From Siphlonurus alternatus (taxonomy: Eukaryota; Arthropoda; Insecta; Ephemeroptera; Siphlonuridae): DNA of 64,000 bases. The stretch's first letter is position 1. Every line of letters begins with the position of its first letter. The stretch covers positions 6,029,142 to 6,093,141 of the forward strand of contig OX463778.1 of NCBI GenBank assembly GCA_949825025.1, read 5' to 3'. A model generated the notes under the pieces. That model made no database searches. It had not been told where the DNA came from and saw only the letters and a list, made by a program, of their open reading frames with translations. The position numbers and the translations under genes are program-made. Shown here one piece after another: positions 47,041 through 57,750 of this stretch.

Positions 47041-47357
47041 CAATGGAGTATCGACCTCAATTTTTTTTTATTGCAGAAATGGATAGAGGGTGCAAAGTTA
47101 TGTTACCCTGATTTTTTTCAGATTTTTAGAGCCCGGGAACTAAAACAAATTTGAAAGTTCTTTTTGTGACGTCACGAGGCGCCGCTCCTTAAGAAAAAGA
47201 TAGGTCTTGCCGCCGCGTGAAGTCACAAAAAAGACTTTCAATAATTTTTTAAAAAAAGTTCCCGGGCTCTAAAAAGTCTGAAAAAAATCAGGGTAGCATA
47301 ATTTTGCACCCTCTATCCATTTCTGCAATAAAAAAAATTGAGATCGATACTCCATTG
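47041..47357. mobile_element. Palindromic CAATGGAGTATCGACC family, copy 5 (best copy)
   Basis: CAATGGAGTATCGACCTCAA at the left end and GAGATCGATACTCCATTG at the right. Arms of about 130 bp each pair almost fully, around a centre with TGTGACGTCACGAGGCGCCG (47166) and GCCGCCGCGTGAAGTCACA. Confidence 0.92.
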
Positions 47358-47374
47358 TTTTCAGATTTTTGAAC

Positions 47375-47545
47375 CCTCTAAAATAACACCCTTAAAATTG
47401 TGCTGAATTAAGACGCTGTGACGTCATAGTTATACAATGTCTTTCCCTAAGCTTTTGCGTGTTAAATATTTGCATGACTATGACGTCACAGCGTTTTGTA
47501 GTACGGTTTAAAGAGTTTTAAGTGTTGTGTTACGGACAGTACGTA
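47375..47545. repeat. Foldback with paired CRE palindromes
   Basis: ACGCTGTGACGTCATAGT (47413) and ACTATGACGTCACAGCG (47477) are inverted copies around a loop of about 45 bp. A similar but different pair sits at 51811-51852. Confidence 0.75.
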
Positions 47546-49435
47546 ATACGACTTGAGATCATCTCTCAAGAATTTAAATAGCGAAATTTCATGTGCACAG
47601 ACTCTGCATTAAAATCTTCAATCCGCGCGCAAGCTTTTAATTACTGTCTCGTGAACTCAAAATAAAAATAATGTAAATCAATGCTTCCAAATTAGATCAT
47701 TGTTTTGTAATGATAAAAATATTTGTAAATTTAAATATTGTACTGTTCAGATGTATCAAAAATTTTGTTAAAAAAAAAAAAGAAAAGAAAATTGCGTCTT
47801 ATAAAACAGACATTCCTTTTTCATTTTTGGATACCGGATATTTTCTATAGTTGGGTTGGTATACTCTATCCTATATAATAGTTATTAATGTTATAGATAA
47901 AAATCTTTATTTTATGATCTATGGATTATATTTTATTGACCAATATACAAGGTCAAACTTTCTTGAAAATAGTATAAACATAACTATGCTTTTCCGATGT
48001 AGAATTTAAGCTATAAAATATAGCAATGATTATGTATATTGCTAACTAATAGTGTATTTAATCGTTGAAAAGCTCTGTATTAAATACAAACCACGGTCAC
48101 ATTTACATCGTGTAAGTTCGGGAATCCTCGACTCATGTTCCACCAATAAGGAAGCTCGTTTATAGAAACTGTCCACTAAATACATAAACGTTGAAAATCA
48201 CATTAAAAGGAGCGTTCGAAAGGAGCTGGCAAGTGGAGAACAAATTAAAGTCCCATCTCCAGCTGACTATTTCAAGAACTCGATCGTGCTGGACCCCGCC
48301 GCAGTGTCGTCTGACCCCACGCTGCGCCGCCACCGGTCGGTTATTAAACTACAGACCTCCCGCCGTCACCGAAATTCATTAGCGTCCCCAGGCCACACAA
48401 CTAGAATGACCGGGGGAGCTCCATTAGTGTGCTAATTTTATACCTCCGAGTTAATTGAATCAGCTGATTGGAGCATTGTTGTTAATGAGCCATAGGTCAC
48501 GTGACCTTAATTTCAAGTTTGGTAAAACGACAACTTTATCTGAGATGTTAGAGCACTCATTACCTTAAGTTAGAGTTGTCAGAGCCTATTTCTTATCAAA
48601 ATATTGCATTATATCAATTTACAATATTTATATAGATCTATATTACAGAAGAAAACTAAATAATTTGTTATTGCACGGTGACTATATAAAGATGTGATTA
48701 TATACAAACATAAGATCTATAACAGGTTCTCTGACAAACTTATAATGAATCTATGTAATAAAAAGTATAAGGATTGATGTATAGGCTTTCTCAGTGCACG
48801 CATGCAGCAGCAAAGCTATATAATATATATTATACATGCAGCTTTGGAAATTATATATATTATATATAATTATGTAGATATTTTAACATATTGATTAAAA
48901 TAATTTATATTTTTAGAACATTATTTTTAAAACTGAAAAGTATTAAGATGTTTGAGTTAATTTTTTTTTCTTATTCTATGAAACAAAGTTAATATTGTAT
49001 AACAATCAATATACAATAAATCATTATGAAATTTGTACTAACATTCCTATAAAAATAAAAATTTTGAATCAGATTTCATGCTATAAAAAAATCATAAAAA
49101 CATAACACCATAAAAGAATGTTAATAAGTTTAAGAAAAAAAAGTCAACTGGAATATAATTAACAAGTACTAAATTATAAAGCCGCACTGATCTTTAAAAC
49201 ATAAAAAAGAAAATTTAATGAGCTTGAGACGACTATTAAAAATTTTGTCAGATAATTTATGCCGGCTGGGGGGACACCATGATGGACGCTCTGTTTTATT
49301 GGCGGCAATGACGGTGGGACACCCGCGGAGCACCGTCCAAGAGATTGCGTGCTGCTGCTGCAGTGTTGCACAACCGTGGAACCTCATTTGTAATGAACGC
49401 AGTACAAAAATGGTATTTACTTTTTTTTATTGTAT
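47546..49435. other. Intergenic DNA with a possible conserved regulatory patch
   Basis: Mostly AT-rich. The 48270-48510 segment is GC-richer and ends in TCAGCTGATTGGAGCATTGT and the perfect 12-bp palindrome GGTCACGTGACC (48495-48506, E-box CACGTG). No gene recognised. Confidence 0.35.
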
Positions 49436-49817
49436 GGGTACTTCTATATACTTACAAATTACATACTACTTTGAAATCCCGAACCTTCCGAAATCCTAAC
49501 TTGAGCGTTTCGCGGACTCATCGGGAACGGGGGAGGCCACGGCTTTGCAACCCATCCTGGCACTTACCTGTGACTGAAGGAAATGTGGAAACCTCAGCCA
49601 GGATATACGCTACATGCTTTTGTCAATGAGCCAGAAGTCAGAAGTGCAATGGTCCAAAGCCAGGGGAACCACATAGTGGAAAAGCTCAATGATTTACGCC
49701 TGGGTGAGAAACATGATTTTTGTTGAAAATGGTCACCCATCCAACTACTAACCACGCTCGGCGTTGCTTGATTTTGTTGATCTGACGAGACTCGGTCAAG
49801 CGCACTGCGCCACACCT
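49436..49817 (-). mobile_element. 5S-derived SINE, copy C
   Basis: Complete. The 5S-like head with internal promoter lies at the right (about 49728-49817) on the minus strand, the core at about 49550-49605, and the 3' tail toward 49436 (minus-strand GGAAGGTTCGGGATTTCAAA). Confidence 0.88.
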
Positions 49818-49887
49818 CAACTTTATAATTAATATAACGAAATATATTGTTATGAGTTATATACGATGCTTCAACTTTATAGTGGAC

Positions 49888-50098
49888 AAATTAAACATGA
49901 AATTTTTTATTGCAGAAATGGAACCCAAGCCTTTTTAGGTCCTCTCTTTTTTATTAAAGAAAAGACGTGCCTTGACGCTTCTCTTTGCATACTTTAATTA
50001 ATGTTTTTAAAATTAGTTCCGGGGATCTAAGAAATGTGAAAAAATCCGAGTAGCATAATTTTGCACCCAATGCAATAAAAAAAAATCATGTATAGGTT
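49888..50098. mobile_element. Palindromic CAATGGAGTATCGACC family, copy 6 (deleted)
   Basis: TTTTTTATTGCAGAAATGGA and GAGTAGCATAATTTTGCACC, TGCAATAAAAAAAA remain. The terminal arms are lost and the centre is AAGAAAAGACGTGCC-like. Confidence 0.65.
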
Positions 50099-50146
50099 GT
50101 GCAGTGTTTATAGAACTTAAAATATTTTTATTTATATCCAAGAACT

Positions 50147-50500
50147 TAAGGGTAAGGTAACGCCACCAATGTTAAAAAAAATCCCTTTCACAAAAATTCT
50201 GAAAAAAATTTAAAATGTTCTCCTCTATACCCCCTATCAGTACCTAAAATATCAGGTATACAAATACGATCTAGTTTTTGAGTTATAAATTTTTAAAGTT
50301 GACTACTTTAACATGGAGAAATGAAACTCCCATGTTAAATTGGTCAACTTTAAAAATTCATAACTCAAAAACTAGATCGTATTTGTATACCTGATATTTT
50401 AGCTACTGATAGGGGGTGTAGAGGAGAACATTTTAAATTTTTTTCAGAATTTTTGTGAGAGGGATTTTTTTTAACATTGGTGGCGTTACCTTACCCTTAA
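50147..50500. mobile_element. TTAAGGGTAAGG foldback family, copy 2 (near-perfect palindrome)
   Basis: TTAAGGGTAAGGTAACGCCA through TGGCGTTACCTTACCCTTAA. The arms of about 160 bp include TATCAGGTATACAAATACGA, CTAGTTTTTGAGTTAT and their complements. TTAA at both ends could be the target duplication. Confidence 0.92.
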
Positions 50501-50501
50501 T

Positions 50502-50859
50502 ATATAGAGCTGATTTCTGTTGATGTTTACGTGAGGCGGGAGAGGGGTTTCCCTATACTAACACATTGCGAAGGGGGCTCAGGAGGGAGGGAAAAGAGAA
50601 TGTTTTGGCAGGCCAGATTATACAGTGAGCATAGGCAAAATGACGAAAAAAAAATATAAAAAATACTTTTAACGGTTTTTTGGCAGTGAGATTTTTTTTT
50701 ATGAGTTCTATCCTGTACTGTTAAAGTATTATTGAAGTATTTAAACTTGATTTATTTTGTTAAATGGAGTAAAAAATTATTGCACACTTTGTTTATATGC
50801 TAGTCCGTGCATTCTGGCCCTCCTCGCATGCATGACGTCAGCGCAATCCCCTCTATACT
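50502..50859 (+). mobile_element. TATAGAG-ended family, copy 3
   Basis: TATATAGAGCTGATTTCTG through GACGTCAGCGCAATCCCC, TCTATAC. Very similar to copies 1 and 2. It begins immediately after the preceding palindrome. Confidence 0.9.
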
Positions 50860-51373
50860 GTCTAAATTCTGCTTACAATTTTATTGTAAGTATATAATTA
50901 TATATATAATCATAATCATAATCAAGCATATACTTACATAACTTTACAAATAAAATTATTTAAAAATGCAATTTAAAATTCAATGAAATTAGAAAACAAA
51001 TTAAAGAAATATAAAATTATGTTTAATCATTGTATATTTAATATTCGCATTTTTGTATAAAAAAATGTTTGAAATTTACAACCATCATAAAAAAAAACTT
51101 GTATTTTATTTATTTATTTTTTTAACTAACACTGGCATTAAGAAGGGGGTGGTATCTGATATTAAACCTCCATATTTTGTGAACCTGACACAGTACGCCG
51201 TAAGAAGGGGGTGGCTCACAAAAAGTTGTCTGAGACGCCCGACAAGTGCGAGAATTAACACCATCTATCACAGCAGGTAAGACACCTTGGCAAGTTTAGC
51301 GAGGGGTTCATGAAAAGCTGCTGACGTTTGTGCAGATTAAAGTATGTGACAGTCTGATGATCTGATGACGTCA
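50860..51373. other. Intergenic DNA
   Basis: No gene recognised. AAGAAGGGGGTGG occurs twice (51140 and 51202). Confidence 0.4.
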
Positions 51374-51644
51374 TTAACCCTAGCATTACAAAGGAGGGAG
51401 GGGGTATCCGAGACAACCAGTAAATATTTGCGGGAAAAAAAAATGTAAAATACTGCTCCAAAAATTCTGAAAAAAATTGCAAGCCTTATAATATAGTTAT
51501 ATAGCCACCCAGCAAAAACTTTTGTAAGAAAAAAAAAACTTTTTTTAAACATGTGATTTCAATAGCGGGTCCTTTCCCCCCCCCCCTTCCTTCCGCCTTG
51601 GTAAAGTGTGTGACAAAAAAGTATCTTGGTAATTCTAGGGTTAA
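51374..51644. mobile_element. piggyBac-like MITE with TTAA target duplication
   Basis: TTAA (51374-51377), then CCCTAGCATTAC at the left; GTAATTCTAGGG, then TTAA (51641-51644) at the right. Known: piggyBac superfamily elements duplicate TTAA and commonly have CCC-type ends. The 263-bp interior is non-coding with a long C run (51577-51588). Confidence 0.7.
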
Positions 51645-53181
51645 TTTGTCGTGACAAAAGTATCGAGACCGCAATTTTTATTTAATTACACAAATAAGCC
51701 ATCAGTGTGATTTTATTACAAATGATGATTGAGACCCTCCAAGCTATATTAATAAATAGTTGTTTAAATATTATCATTTCAATATCTTCAAAATCAAGGT
51801 AAAATACGTTATGACGTCATAGTCTTATGTCCGTGCATGACTATGACGTCATAGTGTATAACATTACAAATTTATTTAACAATATTATATAAAAATTTAG
51901 AACCCCCATTTATAAGTGACCGGATTTTTAAGCTTTCAAAATCTTGTTTTAAGCTCTTAATTAAGCTCCTATTTTTTTTTCCAAATTAAGAAAACTTCAA
52001 TTTACTAAATTAATTATATGAGTCATATGTGTATATATGAAACAAAAAATATTGAAAATTCGTGAGAGTAAATCAAAGAATTGTATCATCAAAATGCTAT
52101 CTTCGATTCAGGCTTTCATTTTTTTTATTAAAGTTACTTTCAATATATATGTAACGCCCCCACTTTTTTTTTAAAACCAAGTGCTAATACTTTATCATTT
52201 TATAGCAGCGATCATGGCGTCTTTTCGTGCAGGTGCGCCATTGGTCACGGCGGTGTTGGGCGTGGCTGATCAGCTGATCATTTGGTCACGACTTGAACCT
52301 CGTCAGGTCACCTGTATTAATGTTATCACAACAAAAACTAGACTTACTGAGAATAAACGTTCAGGTAGCTTGTGTATGATTACTGTGTTTTAAACTCAGG
52401 TGTCCGTGCATGATATAATATAAAATAAAAACAGGTTGAACTAAATATGTATGGACACGAAACATCATCATCTAATAATAATTTGACTAAAAAAATAATT
52501 ATAAATAATAAATACTGGAATGCACATGGGAAAGATGTTTCACGGTAATTGGTGGCTTGCGTGTCTCTACAAAGACACTCGGAGGTGAGATCGTGACGTG
52601 TCCTCCACTGTTTGCTTCAGGCAATGTCGCGGGGGGCCGCGGGCCCGGCCGTGGGAACGGCCCACGGTCCCTACACCTACCGTTCAAGTCAAAACTGCGT
52701 GTCCGGGTCGTAAACGAATCGTTTGAGGAATATTCACACGACACGAATTTTTTGGCGATAATTTATTGACGTTAGGTGCTCAACATAATACCAATGTCAT
52801 GTGTACGTAGTGGTTGACAATTAGAGGACACAATAATTTTTATAAGGGTAGAAAATTTTTCTATGTATAATTCTGATCGAAAAAGTTAATATTATTATTT
52901 GCATTATTAACCGATTGAGGAGGAAAATAATATTTATAGTATATAATCATAATCCATGGCATAGATTTTCTTATCTCCTATGCAGTTGTCACTTTTTACA
53001 TTAAGGAATTCCTGGAAACTCAAGTCAGGATGGTCGGTGATGTTTATATTCATTTAATATACTTATGGTGAATTATTACAAACTGTTAACAAATATAATG
53101 GAGAACTAATAGTACGAGTATAATACCATATAGTAAGGAGGAATTATATTATATATAATAATTTTTTCAGGTGAACTATCA
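51645..53181. other. Intergenic DNA
   Basis: An inverted CRE pair at 51811-51852 (TATGACGTCATAGT and ACTATGACGTCATA). A GC-rich patch at 52200-52320 (GGCTGATCAGCTGATCA) and another at 52590-52720. A weak SINE-core-like GGAAACTCAAGTCAGGATGG near 53014. No gene recognised. Confidence 0.35.
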
Positions 53182-53453
53182 CCCGAGTTGAAATAAATGA
53201 CATATTTAATTCGATATTAAGCTCTCTCCTCGTCTAATTCTCTCCTATTTTGCACCATTTTAGAGAGAAAAAGACGAGATTACGTCTTTCTTTCCTCTAT
53301 AATGAGAATACAATGTTAGAAATGTTGTCTTCATTTCATCCTCACTTTGAGTGAAGAGGGAATAAGATGTGTTTTAGAGGTAAAAAGATTAGAGTAAGAC
53401 GTGCACGTCTTACATGTAAAGGATGAGTTGAAGATGTAAATTTTTAGCTAGGG
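53182..53453 (+). mobile_element. CCCKAGTTGAAA MITE-like family, copy 9
   Basis: CCCGAGTTGAAATAAATGAC through TGTAAATTTTTAGCTAGGG, with complete internal blocks. One of the copies that defines the CCC/GGG termini. Confidence 0.88.
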
Positions 53454-53883
53454 AGAAATCAACTTAGTCTTAACTCTAAACGAAATAGTGTAGCGATTTC
53501 TGACGGCGATGTTAGGCCCGGCGGTAACATGCAGGCATTTTTACAGCCGGACCAAACTCACGGAGATCCCATGGACCGTGGAAATAAACTGAAATCACAG
53601 AAAACATGAGACCTTTATTAATATACTGCCCTGTTATAGTACATTTTTAATTTGTTTTTTTATGTGAAATTTTTTAATCAACAAATTAAAATAATTACAA
53701 CATATTTAATTAATATAAACATTAAATTTAAAAGCTATCAAAATAAAAAAAAAATCAATATTTGATTGATATTTGAATAAAAACGTGTCACTATAATACA
53801 CTATAATTATATTCAATAAATTTTTTTGTCGATGAAGATGCTGGGTCATGTTGCTACTTGCTCGTATTGATCCGAATCTGTGG

Positions 53884-53921
53884 GGGTCACCCAGGGGTCA
53901 GTGATGGGTCCCAAAAGGTCA
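53884..53921. promoter_or_regulatory. Cluster of nuclear-receptor-type half-sites
   Basis: GGGTCA, 5 bp, GGGTCA, 5 bp, GGGTCC, 4 bp, AGGTCA, all in the same orientation. Direct repeats with 4-5 bp spacing are the format recognised by RXR heterodimers in animals. No target gene is seen. Confidence 0.35.
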
Positions 53922-55126
53922 CTCCAGCAGCTAGCAGCCAATCAACACTTGGTTGATCACGGTGAGTCGGTGAATACCTTTGTTCATGCTCGTGACGTCA
54001 CTACCCTGGGAGCTAGTACCTGTCAGATGACCCAGCAAATCTAACTTACCTATTGATTTCAATAAAGTTCTCTTTGTATACACACATGATTAGAATGAAG
54101 TGCTTTATGTCCATCTTTATTCTTCTTCTTTCTTTTCAATTGAATTGTCATTGAATTTTTATATATATTGTGGACAGAATAGTTATATAAAAATGATGGT
54201 AGATGTAATTTGGATGTCTTTTTAAACTTTATATTATAGGACGGATGCTGCAGTAGATAGAAAATAAAATAAATAATAATAAAAAAATGATCACAATTAA
54301 GGAACATGACTCTCCGTGACTCGTTATGTCTCTACTGTACGACCAAACTTGTTGGTATTACACGGTCAAAAAATATTGTGCACCTGCCTTCATTTCAGCT
54401 GCTGATTTCTCAGCATAATTAATCTCCATCTGTACTTGCTTGCTGGGATAATTTTGTATGATATTAAAAAAAAGAAGCTGTATTTATTTTTGCACTTGGG
54501 TGTACGTTCGAATTATTTTGTTTAAAAGCAAATTTTGAGTAACAAATTGTGTACTTGTAGCCTAAAGAATAATTACAGAATCTCCGCGAGTGCTTTGTTG
54601 ACACCGACCGTACTAGATGAGGTTTCCATAGTTCCCTTACAGATAATGGCAAATTGGATATATGCTGAAAAGACAGACAAACAGGCAAACAAACAAAAAA
54701 CAAACAAACAAATTTTTACAGTGTATCACTGTGGAGGCGGCATCACATCATCGGGCCGTGTGTGATGCGCCGTCACAAGCCGCCGCCGCTCATCACTAAA
54801 ATTACACCTCACGCCAAAGTTTGTTCTTGTTGCTGCAAAAAGACGCAGCAGAAAAGGTAAAAACTGACACAATAATGACCTCACCGCCTTCTTTTAATAC
54901 TCGGTGTCCGCCCCCAACAATTAAATCGGTCGAAACTTCAAGGAATGGTATAAACTGGCTACAAACTCATTTCACATGAGGGTAAGCTCTCGGAATCACA
55001 CGAATGGGTTTCCTGGAAGTTTTCAGCACGATAATTTCATGCAGGAAAAAATTATTCCATAAATTAAACATACAAAATGTCACCATGCAAGCTTTTTTTT
55101 ACTGCATAACAAATTATGAATATATA
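53922..55126. other. Intergenic DNA, nothing else recognised
   Basis: A CRE palindrome at 53993-54000. Small ORFs have no similarity that I recognise. Confidence 0.4.
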
Positions 55127-55389
55127 CCCGAGTTGAAATAACTTTTATCTTTTCTTCGCTATAATTAAGCTCTCCTCTCGACTTTTGTCCTCTTATTTTG
55201 CACCATTTTAGAGGAAAAAATGGGGGAAAAAACGAGATTTTGTCTTCTTCTTGAGCATAAAATTTTAGAAATATTTTGTCTTCACTTCATTCTCACTTTG
55301 AGCGAAGAGGAAAAAAGATGTGTTTTAAGGTAGAAAGATTAGGTTTAGACGTGTAAAGATGAGTTGAAGACGTAATTTTTCAACTAGGG
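55127..55389 (+). mobile_element. CCCKAGTTGAAA MITE-like family, copy 10
   Basis: CCCGAGTTGAAATAACTTTT through GTAATTTTTCAACTAGGG. Both CCC/GGG termini are intact. Confidence 0.9.
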
Positions 55390-55714
55390 TCAACTTGCAA
55401 GCACAATTTTCCTGGCATAAAAAATTATATTTTAAATGTTGACTAATTATACTCTTGATTCATTATCTTTGGATATACTTAATTATGTAGGAACTGTCTA
55501 AATATGTTGAGAATAAAAATTTTGACGTTCAAACGTCAAAACATTGACACTCATTTAAATATTTCCTAAAAATGCTAAATTTATTACAATATGATGATTT
55601 TGCAATTTCGTGATTATGCAAATGAGTGTGTCAGATTTCAACAAAATTTTATTTATGCAAGCGTGGTTGCAAAATTAGTCACACACAAACATAGATATAG
55701 AAGAAAATATTTGG

Positions 55715-55934
55715 TAGTTGAAAAATAACGTCTTCAACTCATCCTTTACACGTGTACCTCAGAAACACATTTTATTTCCTCCTCGATCAAAGTAATGATG
55801 AAATGGCGACAATATTTCCAACATTTTGTGCTCAATGCCCATCTTTTTCCTTCTATTTTCCTTCTAAAATGGTGCAAAATAGGAGGGAATTAGACGAGGA
55901 GAGCGAGAATAAAATATGAAATTTCAATCTCCCT
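55715..55934 (-). mobile_element. CCCKAGTTGAAA MITE-like family, copy 11 (inverted)
   Basis: TAGTTGAAAAATAACGTCTT, CAACTCATCCTTTACACGTG through AAAATGGTGCAAAATAGGAG, ending TATGAAATTTCAATCTCCC. The internal part is degraded. It faces copy 10 in inverted orientation about 325 bp away. Confidence 0.8.
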
Positions 55935-56550
55935 GGAATAATATTGATAGACAAAAGTTTGATTTGCATTTCTCTGACGTCGCATGTCGCCCCTGTAGTT
56001 CCGATTGACCGCACTTTGAGAGAGAGGGCTAAGCCGATGACCGTATGCAAACTTTGCTTGATGCAAAGCCCGCCTGGCGCCGCCCACATGTCAGTCCGTT
56101 GAAATCGAAATGTCAGGATTGTGCCGGCGGCTTTCAAAGACACGTAATATATTTTGTTTTCTCGCTTCTTGGCAAAAGATCAAGCAAACTTTCTATATCT
56201 TCAAATCCACAAGACTTTTTGAAAGGAAAAAATATAATACATCATATTGCAGTGAATGCGTCGAATTGTAAATAAATGTATGAGGGAGTTGTCCATTATG
56301 TGTGAGAGACGGGAGATGCAGTTTTGAAATGTTTCCTGCATATTTTGTGTGAGGGATCGTTCTGGGAGATTTTATTTTGTTGCGTCAACCGCACGTCTCT
56401 TCTGACAACAAATCTGATGTTCTGTTTTGGTTTACATTTTGGCAGCGTTCACATATTAAAACGAGAATTTTTATTTTTAACACAACATTTTTACTAACTT
56501 TTTATACTCGCGTATATTTGTTTTGTATGTACTGTGATTGTATGTGGGAG
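55935..56550. other. Intergenic DNA, nothing recognised
   Basis: No gene or repeat assigned. Confidence 0.4.
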
Positions 56551-56920
56551 TTGTGGCGCAGTGCATTTGACCGGGTCTCGTCAGATCACCGAAGTCAAGC
56601 AACGCCGAGTGTGGTTAGTAGTTAGATGGGTGTCCATTTTAAACAAAAATCACGTTTCAGGGGTAAATCGTTGCGCTTTTCCACTATGTGATTCCCCTGG
56701 CTTTGGACCATTGCACTTCCGGTTCATTGACAAAAAAAGCTGTAGTGTCCATCCTGGCTGAGGTTTCCACGTTTTCCTCAGTCGCAGGTAAATGCCGGGA
56801 TGGATTGCAAGGTCGTGGCCGCCCCCGTTCCAGAAGAGCCCGCGTTATAGTTAGCTTAAGTTAGGATTTCGGAAGGTTCATGGTTTCAAAGTAGTAAGTA
56901 ATTAGTATAATTAGTAATTA
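56551..56920 (+). mobile_element. 5S-derived SINE, copy D (sense orientation)
   Basis: The 5S-like head is at 56551-56640: GTCTCGTCAGATCACCGAAG, TCAAGCAACGCCGAG (box A-like), GGTTAGTAGTTAGATGGGTG (IE/box C-like). The body follows, then the core (CATCCTGGCTGAGGTTTCC, then CGCAGGTAAATGCCGGGATG), and a tail GTAGTAAGTAATTAG. Transcription by RNA polymerase III from the 5S-type internal promoter is inferred. Confidence 0.9.
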
Positions 56921-57587
56921 TAAGTACTGAATTAAGATGGGGTTCAATAAAAAAAATGTTTTGTAGCATTTTTTCACTTACAGTTAGTTCCAATGATATT
57001 TGTAAAAAAGTTTTTCTATTTGTACCATATTTTTGTGTTTTCAACCTTTAAAATGATTAATAAAATATAAAAATTATATAATATATATCATATATAAAAT
57101 ATAATATAATTATATTTTTAATAGGGTGTATAATATGCAGTCTTAACTACGTGCATTTTTTGCAAGACTGTAATTCTGTTATTATAATCTTTCATGAGTG
57201 AGTACATTAATTAAAAAATACAATTAAAAAAAATGGTACAAATTCAGAGAAGTAAAATTACAGTGCTATTAGTATCACGTGAGTCATAATGACGCAACGT
57301 TCCAACAATTATTAACTATTTACATTATTTTACTTAGAAAAACTTCTCGAAATAAAACAAAGCAAAAAAGACGGCTGTACCTTATACTTTGAGCGTCTGG
57401 AATTAGCATGTAATTTCGTTCCCACGCCGCCGCTACAGGCGAGGGCCACGCCCCCTTCTGCCGCGGGCAAGCTCCAGAGGAACAAGCAATAAAATCCGCG
57501 GCCTTCGCTTGCTAAGGAGCCGACGTTCGAACCCCGATACCTAGGTCAGGAAAAATAACTGGCGGGCAGAACGGTGTGCGCTGGACA
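56921..57587. other. Intergenic DNA
   Basis: AT-rich, then a GC-rich patch at 57415-57510 (CCACGCCGCCGCTAC). ACGTTCGAACCCCG at 57531 resembles a T-arm, but no tRNA can be drawn. Confidence 0.4.
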
Positions 57588-57750
57588 TTATGGACATTAG
57601 TCTCGGACATTCAGAAAGGACATTTTTCTGTATAGACATTTGGGTGAGGACATTAGTTTGCAGTGGCCGGACATTTGGGCAAGGACATTAGTCTGATTGA
57701 CAGGACATTCGGAAAGGACATTTGGATGAGGACATTAGTCTGTGTGAAGA
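57588..57750. repeat. Irregular GGACATT minisatellite
   Basis: GGACATT occurs about ten times, with GGACATTAGTCT at four places (one as GGACATTAGTTT) and GGACATTTGG variants between. Spacing is irregular. Confidence 0.8.

Noticed and set aside
52181..52393. Small ORF beginning ATGGCGTCTTTTCG (52214) after an AG-rich acceptor-like site as a host exon
   Set aside because: No recognisable protein, no partner exons and no conserved splice donor. Left as a GC-richer patch only.
56551..56640. A functional 5S rRNA gene
   Set aside because: Only part of 5S is matched, with many differences. It is followed by a repeated SINE body and present at several sites in both orientations, so it is a SINE head.
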